Source: Bromus sterilis (Eukaryota > Streptophyta > Magnoliopsida > Poales > Poaceae). Taken from it: DNA of 64,000 bases. The notes beneath the pieces were generated by a model. It ran no database searches, was not told where the DNA came from, and saw nothing but the letters and a program-made list of their open reading frames with translations. The translations under genes were made by a program, and so were the position numbers. Each line of letters starts with the position of its first letter. Position 1 is the first letter of the stretch. The stretch lies in the NCBI GenBank assembly GCA_950022295.1, contig OX465597.1, forward strand, positions 380,649,016-380,713,015. The letters run 5' to 3'. Below are positions 1-10,587 of this stretch, piece after piece.

Positions 1-956
1 GAACCTTTGGGAATTCTATCCAAACCCAAAGAAGACCCGGTGTTTGATCTTAAACCTCTTCCCGATACGCTCAAGTATGCTTATTTAGATGAAAAGAAAG
101 TATATCCTGTTATTATCAACTCTTACCTTTCAGGATATGAAGAAGAGCGATTATTGGAAGTACTTCGTAAACACCGTGGTGCAATTGGCTATACCCTTGA
201 TGACCTTAAGGGAATTAGTCCATTTATCTGTCAACATACTATCAACCTCGAGCCCGATGCTAAACCTGTTGTTGACCATCAACGACGGTTGAACCCAAAG
301 ATGATGGATGTTGTGAGGACCGAAATCCTCAAGCTTCTAGCCGCAGGTATTATCTACCCTATAGCCGATAGTAAGTGGGTAAGTCCAGTTCATTGTGTTC
401 CTAAGAAAGGAGGGACAACTGTAGTCCCTAATGATAAGAATGAACTAATACCTCAGAGAATTATTATTGGATATAGAATGTGTATTGATTACAGGAAGTT
501 GAACAAGGCAACCAGGAAGGACCACTACCCTCTGCCCTTTATTGATCAGATGCTTGAGAGGCTGTCTGCTATCTTTCATGGTTTTTGTGAAGAAATTGTG
601 GAGGTATTCATGGACGATTTCTTCGTCTATGGAACCTCTTTTGACCATTGTCTCCAGAACCTTAATAAAGTTTTGCAGAGATGTGAGGAGACAAGTTTGG
701 TGCTTAACTGGGAGAAGTGCCACTTTATGGTCAACGAGGGAATTGCTCTTGGCCACAAGATTTCCGAGAGGGGAATCGAGGTGGACAGGTCCAAGATCGA
801 AGCAATTGAAAGGATGCCCTATCCAAGGGACTTCAAAGGTATTCATAGTTTTCTCGGTCATGCTGGTTTCTATAGAAGATTTATTAAAGACTTTTCTAAG
901 ACTTCGAGACACCTCACTAATCTCCTCCAGAAGGATGTTCCTTTTGTTTTTTTATG
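1..956 (+). pseudogene. pol: Athila-type pol: reverse transcriptase with internal deletion
   Basis: The frame is open from the window edge, so the visible start is not the true one. RT-type sequence is clear: CIDYRKLNKATRKDHYPLP near residue 160, and the catalytic FMDDF at residues 201-205, followed by the connection to RNase H. Between LERL (residue 186, base 564) and AIFHGF the protein jumps over a block of roughly 55 residues that relatives have. That block holds the first catalytic aspartate of the palm and the motif before YxDD, so this RT cannot work. The frame ends at TGA 955-957, after a run of seven T (947-953) that looks like a one-base insertion, because RNase H continues in the next frame. 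Confidence 0.88.
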
Positions 957-1618
957 AAGATGGTAAGGAAGCCTTCAAAGTTCTTAAGAAAGCTTTAATA
1001 ACCACTCCTATAGTACAACCGCCTGATTGGAATTTACCTTTTGAAATTATGTATGATGCTAGTGATTTTGCTGTTGGAGCTGTTTTAGGGCAAAGGGTTG
1101 ATAAGAAATTGAATGTTATATATTATGCTAGCAAAACCCTTGATAGTGCTCAAAAGAATTATGCTACTACTGAGAAGGAATTCTTAGCAGTAGTGTTTTC
1201 TTGTGATAAGTTTAGGCAGTATTTTTTTGATTCTAAGATTATTATTCATACTGACCATGCTGCCATTAAGTATCTTATGGAGAAGAAGGATTACAAACCA
1301 AGACTCATCCGATGGGTACTCCTTCTTCAAGAATTTGATTTGCCGATTGTCGATAGGAAAGGAGCAGACAATCCGGTGGCGGATAATGTTTCAAGGATGG
1401 AAGATATACCGCATGATCCCATTCCAGTCAACGACTGTTTTCCAGACGAACAACTAACTGTTGTAAAAGTACAATCTCTCTCCGATCCTTGGTTTGCAGA
1501 TTATGCTAACTTTATCGTTGCAAAGTTTTTGCCTCCAGGTTTAACATTTCAGCAAAGGAAGAAGTTCTTACATGATTTGAGGCATTACTTTTGGGATGAC
1601 CCACATCTTTTCAAATAA
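948..1618 (+). pseudogene. pol: Athila-type pol: RNase H domain
   Basis: This is the continuation of the RT polyprotein in frame 2 after the T-run frameshift. RNase H residues are visible in order: D in MYDASDFAVG, E in TTEKEFLAV, D in IHTDHAAIKYL and D in GADNPVADNVSRM. The domain would degrade the RNA strand of the RNA/DNA hybrid during reverse transcription and cut the polypurine tract primer. An in-frame TAA (1616-1618) separates it from integrase, although the frame stays the same on both sides. A single-base change creating the stop is the simplest explanation. Confidence 0.88.
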
Positions 1619-2821
1619 GGTCTAGATGGGATCGTGAGGAGATGCATACCGGAACACGAGCAGAAGGAAATTCTCAAACAATGTCACAATAGTCCATATG
1701 GAGGACATCATGCCGGTGAGAGGACCGCACATAAGGTTCTTCAATCAGGTTTTTATTGGCCGACTCTCTTTAAGGATGCTAGAAGTTATGTTTTATCCTG
1801 TGATAAGTGTCAGAGAGTTGGTAATATTAGTAGAAGGAATGAGATGCCTATGAATTACTCTCTAGTGATTGAGCCTTTTGATTGCTGGGGTTTTCATTTT
1901 ATGGGTCCTTTTCCTTCCTCGCACAAGTACACTCACATTTTAGTTGCTGTTGATTATGTAACCAAGTGGGTAGAGGCAATCCCCACTGAAAGTGCTGATC
2001 ACAAGACATCTTTGAAAATGCTCAAGGATGTAATTTTTCCTAGGTTTGGAGTACCCAGGTACCTCATGACTGATGGGGGTTCACACTTTACACATGGAGC
2101 TTTTAGAAAAGCTTTAGCCAAGTACGATGTCAATCATAGAATTGCTTCACCGTACCACCCTCAAACTAGTGGGCAAGTTGAGCTCACCAATAGAGAGATC
2201 AAGTTGATCTTACAGAAGACAGTCAATAGAAATAGAAAGGATTGGTCAAATAAGTTAGGAGATGCTTTGTGGGCGTATAGAACTGCTTTCAAAAACCCCA
2301 TGGGCATGTCTCATTATAAGATGGTCTATGGCAAGGCTTGCTATTTGCCATTAGAATTAGAGCACAAAGCTTTCTGGGCTATTAGAGAGCTTAATGCTGA
2401 CCCGAAATTAGCTGGTGAAAAGCGTCTCATGAACTTGACTTCTCTAGATGAGTGGAGAAGTGAAGCTTACGAGAGCGCTAAAATGTTCAAGGAAAAGGTA
2501 AAGAAGTGGCACGATAGGAGGATTCTGAAACATGAATTTAATGTTGGTGATAAAGTTTTGTTGTCTAGATCCCGTTTCAGGTTTTCTCCAGGTAAACTAC
2601 TTTCCAGGTGGGAAGGGCCATTTCATATTGAGGAAGTCTACCGTTCGGGTGCAATCAAAATTAACAATTTCGAAGGCACCAAACCTCAAGTTGTGATTGT
2701 GCAAAGACTTAAGCATTACATAGCAGGAGATCCTGTCAATGTTGCTGTTGATTTGGTATACACAACAACTCATGAAGAACATGTTGCAGCCCTATTTCAG
2801 ACACCAGCAGAAGCAGAATAA
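1619..2821 (+). pseudogene. pol: Athila-type pol: integrase with a catalytic Asp replaced by His
   Basis: Same frame as RNase H after the TAA at 1616-1618. Counting from the ATG at 1634, the zinc-binding HHCC region is at residues 18-59 (CHNSPYGGHH, then CDKC). The core has D147 in LMTDGG and E183 in GQVELTNRE, spaced D-35-E as in DDE integrases. The first catalytic aspartate, normally in a WGxDFMGPF context, reads histidine here (WGFHFMGPF, codon CAT 1895-1897). A C-terminal part with a GPF-type motif (WEGPFHIEEV) follows and the protein stops at TAA 2819-2821 without a chromodomain, as expected for the Athila/Tat branch. Integration activity should be lost. Confidence 0.9.
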
Positions 2822-3167
2822 GAAAAGATATGTATTACGGTAAGGAAACATCGCGAAACCGCCATATAAGTTCCAGATTATGAGTTTTTGTAAAATTAGG
2901 AAAATTTGAGGCCGAAGTGGAGCCGGAGACCAGCTCCAGGGGACCCAGGCGCCCCCCTGGCGCGGACCCACCTCTGGCCACGCCGGGAAGCCGCCTGGGC
3001 ACCCAGGAGTCCGTCTCCGACCCCACTTTGGCTCGTTACCTTCCTTTCTGTGCATAAATTTTTGCTATATATTTGCCCGGATTGTTCCGGCAACGTATCT
3101 CGCGATTTCGTGTGTTTTATTTTCGAGATGTTTCTGCCAGAAAATCTTTCAGCTAGACCAAGGTGCC
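2822..3167 (+). promoter_or_regulatory. Spacer between integrase and 3' ORF with GC-rich hairpin and TATA-like sequence
   Basis: No coding signal. It contains a GC-rich inverted motif (about 2928-3007: CCAGGCGCCCCCCTGGCGCG, then the inverted arm ending CCGCCTGGG) that also occurs in most LTRs of this window upstream of their TATA boxes. A TATA-like CTATATATTT lies at 3065-3074, about 95 bases before the ATG of the coiled-coil ORF. The arrangement imitates an LTR promoter, but promoter function is only an inference. Confidence 0.35.
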
Positions 3168-3500
3168 ATGGATTCCCCAAGTTCCCCGAAGGACAAGTTC
3201 ATCGTCAACGTCATCAACCCTTACCTCGCTGAGGTGAATAAGCACCCCCATATCCTTCGTGTGGAGGATGGTGACCTCCACAAGGAGGATCTGAAGGGAC
3301 CAGTCAAGGAGGAGAGCACCGAGGAGCGACTGAAGGAGGTGGAACATGAGGTCTTCAAGTTCAAGAAGATGGTGGAGCGTGGTGTTGAAGCTAACTTCGA
3401 CATCATGAACGAGATAGAGGCTTCCCACAAGAAGGAGATGAAGGAGATGTGGTCAAGTTTGGCCGCACTAGAAGAAAAAGTTTATGAACTCCAAGCACAG
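3168..3500 (+). pseudogene. Extra 3' ORF of the Athila-type element, coiled-coil protein, N-terminal part
   Basis: An ATG at 3168 opens a strongly charged 111-codon reading frame (MDSPSSPKDKFIVNVINPY at the start). From about residue 45 it is rich in E, K and L with heptad-like spacing (RLKEVEHEVFKF, then ALEEKVYEL), typical of an alpha-helical coiled coil. It lies downstream of integrase, where some Athila-type elements carry an env-like or accessory ORF. I see no signal peptide or membrane segment, so it does not look like an envelope. The Tekay-type element interrupts it exactly after CACAG (3496-3500). The reading frame resumes at 16718 in the same register. Function unknown; structural or RNA-binding help to Gag is possible. 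Confidence 0.6.
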
Positions 3501-6500
3501 TGTAACACCCACAGTTTCTGTAACAGTAATCGCATTGACTGTTGAATATTATTGTTGCTAATCCTGGTTGCTAAGCATGCCTTGATCAAACCTTGCATCT
3601 ACATATGCAAACCATGATGGTTGATATTCAAAACCATATGCTCAATGCACCTTGATCTCTTGGAATCGAATCAAAGTTCAAAACTCCTTTTTGGTGAATA
3701 TTAAAAATATGTGCAAAATAAAATTTTGTCTAATAATTGTGAAACCAATTTTATTAAATGCAAAAATATCAGTATACCATGTTGCAATGGTCATGCATAT
3801 TTATTGTGGCCTATAAAAAAAATTCAAACAACTCAAACAGTAGCAAAACAGTGACATTTAATAAATTTTAAATAGAACAAAATATTAAGTGAGTTTATAT
3901 ATGCCCCAAACATTTTGTATAACTATTTTGGGGTATAACTTTAATTTAGAAACACCTAACACATTTTATAAAATTGGAAATGTAAACAAAACAAATGCAA
4001 AAAGAAAATACAGAAAAAGAATAAATAAATAAAAAATGAAAAAAAACAACCTATCCTACACGTGGGGCGAGGCCCACCCAGGCCCAGCCCCCTCTCCCAC
4101 TTGTCTCCCTCCCTCCTCTCTCCTCCCACCTGCTCCCCATGGCGTGGCGCAATGGCCATGGCCAGGGAGCACCCCCCAGCCGGCCCCTCCCCCTCGTCCG
4201 CCTCACCTGCCCCTGGGGATAAGGGCGAGCAACCCCCCATTCTGTGGACGCCCAAATATCTCCCCCCCTCGCGCCTCCTCTCCTCTGTTCGCTTCCCCCG
4301 CCTCGGACCCGTGGCCGCGCCGCCGTCTCCACCGCGGCGAACGACCACCCCGGTCCGCGCCACCCTGTCCGGGAGGACCGCGGAGCTCGGCACCACCAGA
4401 GCCCTCACCGAATCGCGGAGGGGAGACCGCATCGGCGACGCCATAGCCGTTTCCTCCCACCACGGCCGCCGGCGTGCATCGACGAATTCGTCGTGCTCCG
4501 ATCGTCTCGCTCATCCAAACTGCATCGACGAGATCCTCTATGAGATCCCCGTTCCGCTCGACCATTTTTCCCCTTCGTTTCGTGCCCCAGGCGTCGTTCC
4601 CCATCGTTGCAAGCTCCGGCCGCCGCGGTTGCTCACCGTAGCCGCCGCCGCATACCTCCTCTGTACCCTCCGCGAGCACCACTAGATGCGCGCCGTCACC
4701 CTCGTTCGATTTCTCCCTCCCGTGCCCCAGTTACTCGCCGGAGCCTAGCCGTGCCTCGTCGCCGTGCCCTCTGTGGTCGTCGCCGGCGAGCACTGGCTCG
4801 GACCAGTGGGATGGATCCCTGGTAGTGGGCCAGGGCTTGATTACATTAGGGGCTAATCCCCTATTAGTAACCCCTTGTTAAGTTAGATGCCTAAATAAAA
4901 TAACCCCTGTTAGTATGACAGGTAGGCCCCCTGCTCTGTTTAATTAAATCAAATGAATTAACTACCCCTGCCTATGACACATGGGTCCCACTGACTGCTT
5001 AAGTTAATTGAAATTGATTAATATTTAATCTTTGAATGACATGTGGGCCCAGTGCTTTATTTAAACAGAAAATGGTTTAATTGAATGGATAGAGGCTGAC
5101 ATGTGGGACCCACTGGTTAGTAGGTCCCACCTGTCAGGTTTGACCAGTCAAACTAGTTATGGATAATGTTTCTGTTTTAATAATAAAATAAATTCAGAGA
5201 AATGATTTAAAATGCTTTAAAACTTCAGAAATTAATATCTTTTAAACCGTAACTTGGATCGAAAAACTTTATACATGAAAATGGATCAGAAAAATACAAC
5301 AAATACGAATACGCTATCCGCATGTCAACCACCCCCTCCAACACAACGAACATCGGTATCCCCCCTCCGGGCCGTCTGTCCGGTAATCGTCCGGAGCCGG
5401 TAAAATTGCCGGTTAAAATTCCCGTTTCGTCTGCAACGTGTATCACTGCGTTAGTTCACCCCTAACACTGCGTTTGTCATGTCTTGTATTTGTATTGATA
5501 TTATTGCCGTGTATTTATTGTTTCTTCCCCCTCTCTTATTGTCCGGTAGTCCCGACGTCCGCTGCTGATGCCCCTGTGATCGACTACGTCGACGACGACC
5601 GTACCTCTACCGTCGAGCTTCCAGGAAAGCAGAGCCATTCTCTTCCCCAGATATCGCCTATCTTTCCGTACATTTCTTGCACTAGTCATTGCTGCTACTG
5701 CTACGTTACATTCCTATTCAACTTCATAGCTTATCATTGTTACCCCTTGATTACCTTTCCGCTATCCTATGTTGCCCTATATGTATATGTCTTATAATCA
5801 GCAGTTAGCCCTGCGCCTTGTTAGTCAATAGGATTAGATAGCGGGCCATGATTACTCTAGGAGTGATCGTGGAAACGATACACTATAAACTGCTACAGGT
5901 ACGGTTCAGAGCAGACACCGCTTCAGGCCCCTACCCCGGCTCTGCCGAGCCACGTCAAGTGTGAGCTATCGAGGAGTAGTCCTTGTACTCCACTCGTTGC
6001 TGACTCCGTATAGCCGTCTTAGGGTACTGAACCACGGTTGTCCTTACAGGTAAGGAGTCGGGTGACCCCACGGTGCCCGCGCAGGGTATCTTAGCGGAAC
6101 GACATGCCAGGTGTATTCCACCGGTGTGCGGCGGGCCTGGTACTGTTCGTGGCCGACAGGTATCCTGTTGTACGAAAGTCGAGCTCTTCGGAGCAAACGC
6201 GAGACAAGGTAAGGAGACGGTTCACCTTGTTGGTAACCGCACGAGTTGGTGGGATGTCAGGGCAGGCACCGATGTTATTGGTGGTCCTGACTGCTGTCGT
6301 TGTCCGCGACTCATTCAATAAGGGGCAACGATAACGGTTATCTCGACAAAAAATTAATAAAATGCTTAACGGGTTTGGCGGATGACTTGAGTAGCCTTTT
6401 GGCTTGTACGCACTACCTATACGTGGGATTTCGATGTGGGCCCTCCGCGTTGTGGTCTCGTTCGAAAGCTCTGAAAGACGTCCAGTTCAGCATTGTGGCG

Positions 6501-7560
6501 CGGTCGGATCCGCATCCATGATAGAGTTGCGTGGTATCCACCGTCCTCACAACGACCCGGAGAGCGAGGGGTGATAGGCCCATGACCCCCTTGCACTTAG
6601 GGTTGTAGACCGGCGGGGACCTCTCTGATGAGTCGTAGGATGGGCCTCGGCGTGTCGTATAGCCTCGGTGGGGTGTTCCCTAACAAGGTGTACGCCACCC
6701 TGGAGATCTGAGCGTGTAGTGTCACACTAGTGCACCCCTGCAGGGAAGATTGATCTATCGATAGCCGTGTCCACGGTAACAGGACGCTTTATGCTGAAGC
6801 CAGACTCTACCACTACAAACTACTACTATTAAACTGTTAGTTCTGGGTTTTCTCCCTCGCGGGGATGTCGAGGGGAACTCGGAGGCATTGCTAAGTATTA
6901 CAACTTATTATTATACAATGCTGCAGCAACTTCTGCTGCATTGTTACTTTATGTTTTATATAAACTGTTGGCTGATTCTTACCTCATGCTGCAAGACTCG
7001 TCGGAAGAGGCTAGTCTTCGTTAGGCCTAGCTTCTTACCCTTATTCTGATTTCTATCTTGCAGTCCACTATATATAGCCTCCCCTTTCTATTTGATACAT
7101 GCATAAATGCTTAGTAGCGGACGTAAGACTCGCGGGTATGTTAGATACTCACCTTTGCTTTATTTCCCCCTTTTCGCTTTGCCTGATCGGCCGCTGCAGC
7201 CGACGTTGGAGCCCAGGAGCAGGAGTACCCCGGAGGCGACTACTACGACGTCGAGTTCCCCGTCGACCAGGAGTAGTTCGGTGGATCCCAGACAGGAGGC
7301 CTCGCCTTTTCGATCTGTACCGCTGATGTTATTTGTGCTAGCCTTCTTAAGGCAAAACTTGACTAACTATGTATGTACTCAGATATTATGATTGTTTAAC
7401 TTATGTATTCGGATCCTCGTGATCTCTGGCATTGTATCATATTGGTTTATCCTTTTGTGTTTAGTGTTGTGTTGTGATATTCTCACCGTGACACCCTAAT
7501 CTCAGCCGTGTACCCTGCGTGTATCATTACTGTACACGGATTGATTTTGGGGGCGTCACA
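3501..7560 (+). repeat. 5' LTR of the Tekay-type chromovirus (4060 bp)
   Basis: Starts TGTAACACCC and ends GGCGTCACA directly before the PBS. It matches 12669-16712 almost throughout. A TATA box (CTATATATAG) at 7068-7077 is the best promoter candidate, placing U3 at about 3.57 kb and R-U5 at about 0.5 kb. The segment 4070-4830 is GC-rich and gives many spurious ORFs. Around 4910-5150 it has several degenerate copies of GACATGTGGGxCCCACT. Confidence 0.95.
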
Positions 7561-7563
7561 AGT

Positions 7564-7576
7564 TGGTATCAGAGCC
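7564..7576 (+). other. Primer binding site, initiator tRNA-Met
   Basis: TGGTATCAGAGCC, complementary to the 3' end of plant initiator tRNA-Met, three bases after the 5' LTR. It is where minus-strand DNA synthesis starts. Confidence 0.93.
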
Positions 7577-8208
7577 GACTGCCTGTAGGAAGCCACCCAC
7601 CACTACTTGGTCGAAGTTGAGTCTAGACTTTGAAAAACTATTTTGCTAACTTAATATTTGGCTTACGGGCCCACATCGATGTCACTATGTGTGATATCTA
7701 TGGTATTAGGATCCTTTTCTCCTTACCTATGCTCTGGGACTCTGCTCTCTTATCCTTTCTGGTAAGTTTTACAAACTCTGACATTAGGATCACGTTCTCT
7801 TGATTCCACCCGGCGTTTTGGTGCTTCCCCATTGATTGAGTCGTGTTGCAGGAGTTCTACCCCAGGTCCCGGACCGCGGATCCCATTCTCATTCTGGGCA
7901 GGCCGCGCGTCCTCTGGCATTAACTCCTGTGGCCATCAGTTTTCTTGCGGCGTGATTGACATAGTGGAATCTATGTCGCATCGTGTAATCCTTACCACGG
8001 TCTACGCGCCGCCTACTGAGTCCTTTTTCCTTAATTTCTACGACGTTACGCTGTCCGATTTTGACCGACTGTGTGCAATGATCTGTATGTCTTTATGACT
8101 ACTATTGTGTATCTACCTCACTTCTCGTTCATTTCTCATACTGCATCGAGTGTGACTCCTTATCCTTGCATATGCTTTGTCTGAACTAACCCTTGCTGTT
8201 CAGGTAGG
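7577..8208 (+). other. Leader between PBS and gag, noncoding
   Basis: About 630 bases without a convincing reading frame. This is the place where packaging signals would be expected, but none can be recognised from the sequence alone. Confidence 0.6.
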
Positions 8209-9240
8209 ATGGCAGACGATCCCCCACCTCTGCCTTATTTGGCCGCAATGATGCAACAGTTTGAACTGAACCGTGAGCAGTTTGATCTGAACCGTCAGTT
8301 CATGGCCGGAGTAATGGCCCGGCTTCCAAACCAGAATGCCCCAATCACACTTCAAGAGTTCATGCGCCTCAACCCGTCTATTTTCCGCAACTCCACCAAC
8401 CCGATGGATGCTGATGATTGGCTACGTGACATCTTCTTCGAGATGGAGTCAGCTAATGTTGCCCCGACCAGTTATGTTACGTTCGTGGCATTTCATCTGA
8501 AGGGTTCAGCCGCTCAATGGTGGGAAAGCCACAGGCGTGTGCTGCCTGCTGGGACTGTGACCACTTGGCAAGAATTCCAGTTAGCCTTCCGTGCATGGCA
8601 CATTCCTCGAGGTCTAATGGTCCAGAAGAAGGAGGATTTTCTCAAACTTAGACAAGGCACGACAACTATTGTTGAATATCATAGGAGATTCCTTGAACTG
8701 TCTCGCTATGCTGAGGATTACGTCGACACCGACACTCGCAAGCAGCAGAAATTTCGTGAAGGATTGCATCCCAATATGAAGCTCGCACTAGCTGCTAATG
8801 ATTTCGCAGACTTTGCGACGCTCGTCAGCAAGGCTTTCCAAGTTGAAACTGCTCTGGCTGATCACTAGGAATCCCTCAAGCGTACTCGACATGTTGGCCC
8901 ATCCTCGGAAAGAACCACTCAGAAACTTCGAGTCTATATCCCACACAATGTCCACCACCGACCTGCCCCAGCGCCAAGGCCGTCTTATATTGCACCTCGT
9001 CTGCCTCCGCCTCCAAGCCAGCTAACGATTCCAAGGGAACAACCCAATATTATGGCTCCTCCCCAGAATAATGGCCTATGCCACAAGTGTGGACAACCAG
9101 GTCACCGTGCTGTCAACTGTCACCCGGTTCAGCCTCAGAATGCACCATGTCCCCCTGGTAGTCGTAAGAAGAGCGGTCGAAATCGTCGTTTCAGGGACTG
9201 TAAGGACAAGACGTCTGCTGTTAGTTGTGCTCACGTCACC
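8209..9240 (+). pseudogene. gag: Tekay-type gag with premature stop
   Basis: The ATG at 8209 starts a Gag of chromovirus type: MADDPPPLPYLAAMMQQFEL, then the retrotransposon Gag core with DADDWLRDI and GSAAQWWE. A TAG at 8866-8868 interrupts the frame after ALADH. The same frame stays open on the other side, through a proline-rich linker to a zinc knuckle CHKCGQPGHRAVNC (9079-9120, pattern CX2CX4HX4C) that binds the element RNA. The stop fits a CAG to TAG change. With the stop, the particle protein would lack its nucleocapsid part and pol would not be translated. Confidence 0.93.
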
Positions 9241-10587
9241 CATGCCAAGATGGAAGAAGCTCGTGAGTCCCCAAGAATGGTAGTGGGTACCCTTCTCGTC
9301 AATTCAGTGCCAGCTTCTGTTCTCTTTGATTCCGGCGCGTCGCATTCATTTATGTCCCAACCATTTGCTCAACTGCATGGGTTAGCTATGGAACCCTTGG
9401 CCACTCCTTTAGCGGTAAATGTCGTTGGATCTCAGAGTCGTGCCACCATGATGAGCCCCGATACCACCATTGCAATTGTGGGTCTGTTGTTCCCGGCTCC
9501 TCTTATTATCCTCAAGTCGCCCAACATTGATGTCATCCTCGGTATGGATTGGTTGGGGGCACATGATGCCCATATCCACTGTGCCACTAAGACAGTTCAT
9601 CTCACGCACCCTTCTGGCAAGAAGATTCTGTACTCGGCCCGAACATCTCAACATGCCGAAGGCCAAATATATGCTTTGAATGCTTTGAATACCTCACCTC
9701 TTGAAGGGATCGAGAACGTTCCAGTTGTTCGCGATTTTCTCGACGTCTTCCCAGAAGAACTGCCGGGAATACCCCCGATCAGAGATGTTGAGTTCGTCAT
9801 CGACTTGAAGCCTGGCACCGTCCCTATTGCTAAGCGCCCTTATAAGATGCCGCCTCACCACCTCCTTGAACTGAAGAAGGAGATCGACATGGCACTCCTC
9901 AAAGGTTTCATTCGTCCAAGTTCCTCTGCTTGGGGAGCACCTTCGCTCTTTTTCAAGAAGAGCGATGGGACGAACCGTTTGGTCCAAGATTACCGACCTA
10001 TCAACCAGGCCACAATACAGAACAAGTATCCACTTCCTCGGATCAACGATCTGTACGATCAACTTGCTGGATCTACGGTGTTTTCGAAACTCGACTTGAG
10101 GTTGGGTTACCATCAGATCCGGGTCCGCGAAGAAGACATCCCAAAGACCGCTTTCATTACTCGCTATGGTTCATACGAGTACACCGTCATGTCCTTTGGC
10201 CTGACCAACGCTCCAGCCACCTTCTCACGATCGATGAACTATATATTCATGGAATACCTCGACAAGTTTGTCGTGGTTTATCTGGATGATATCTTGGTAT
10301 GCTCCAAGAATGAAGAGGAACATGCTGAACATCTTCGTCTTATACTGGAAAAGCTTCGAGAATACAAACTCTATGCTAAGTATTCCAAGTGTGAGTTCTG
10401 GCTTCCCGAAGTAACCTACCTTGGTCATGTGATTTCCAAGGATGGCGTTGCCGTCACCCCAGAGCGTATCCAGGCTATTCTTGACTGGACTCCCCCCAAG
10501 ACCGTCAAGCAAGTCAGAAGTTTCCTCGGCCTCGCTAGTTATTGTCGCCGTTTCGTCGAGAACTTCTCCAAGATTGCCAACCTCTGA
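9241..10587 (+). pseudogene. pol: Tekay-type pol: protease and reverse transcriptase
   Basis: Continues the gag frame, as usual for a single chromovirus polyprotein. Counting from the ATG at 9052, the aspartic protease active site is FDSGASHSF (residues 92-100) with the second motif VILGMDWL at 171-178. RT occupies about residues 240-450, with KLDLRLGYHQI and the catalytic YLDD at 410-413. Most RT landmarks are present, so this part looks young. The frame ends at TGA 10585-10587, where one base appears to be missing in the stretch after IAN (near 10580). RNase H and integrase follow in frame 3. Confidence 0.94.

Noticed and set aside
3153..3428. Antisense ORFs opposite the coiled-coil ORF
   Set aside because: Shadow frames of the charged helix-coding strand, without independent support.
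4036..4825. Overlapping ORFs of 130-210 codons in GC-rich sequence (and the copies at 13057-14030)
   Set aside because: They lie inside the two LTRs of the Tekay-type element, exist on both strands and several frames, are P/R/S-rich low complexity, and the two LTR copies do not preserve the same start or frame.
6073..6521. ORFs repeated at 6073-6521 and 15222-15670
   Set aside because: They are preserved only because the two LTRs are recent copies of each other; no recognisable protein and overlapping frames on both strands.
7564..7576. Fragments matching tRNA 3' ends (also 26924, 33610, 47641, 50510, 59062, 62232)
   Set aside because: Only the 12-18 terminal bases are present and always next to an LTR: primer binding sites, not tRNA genes.
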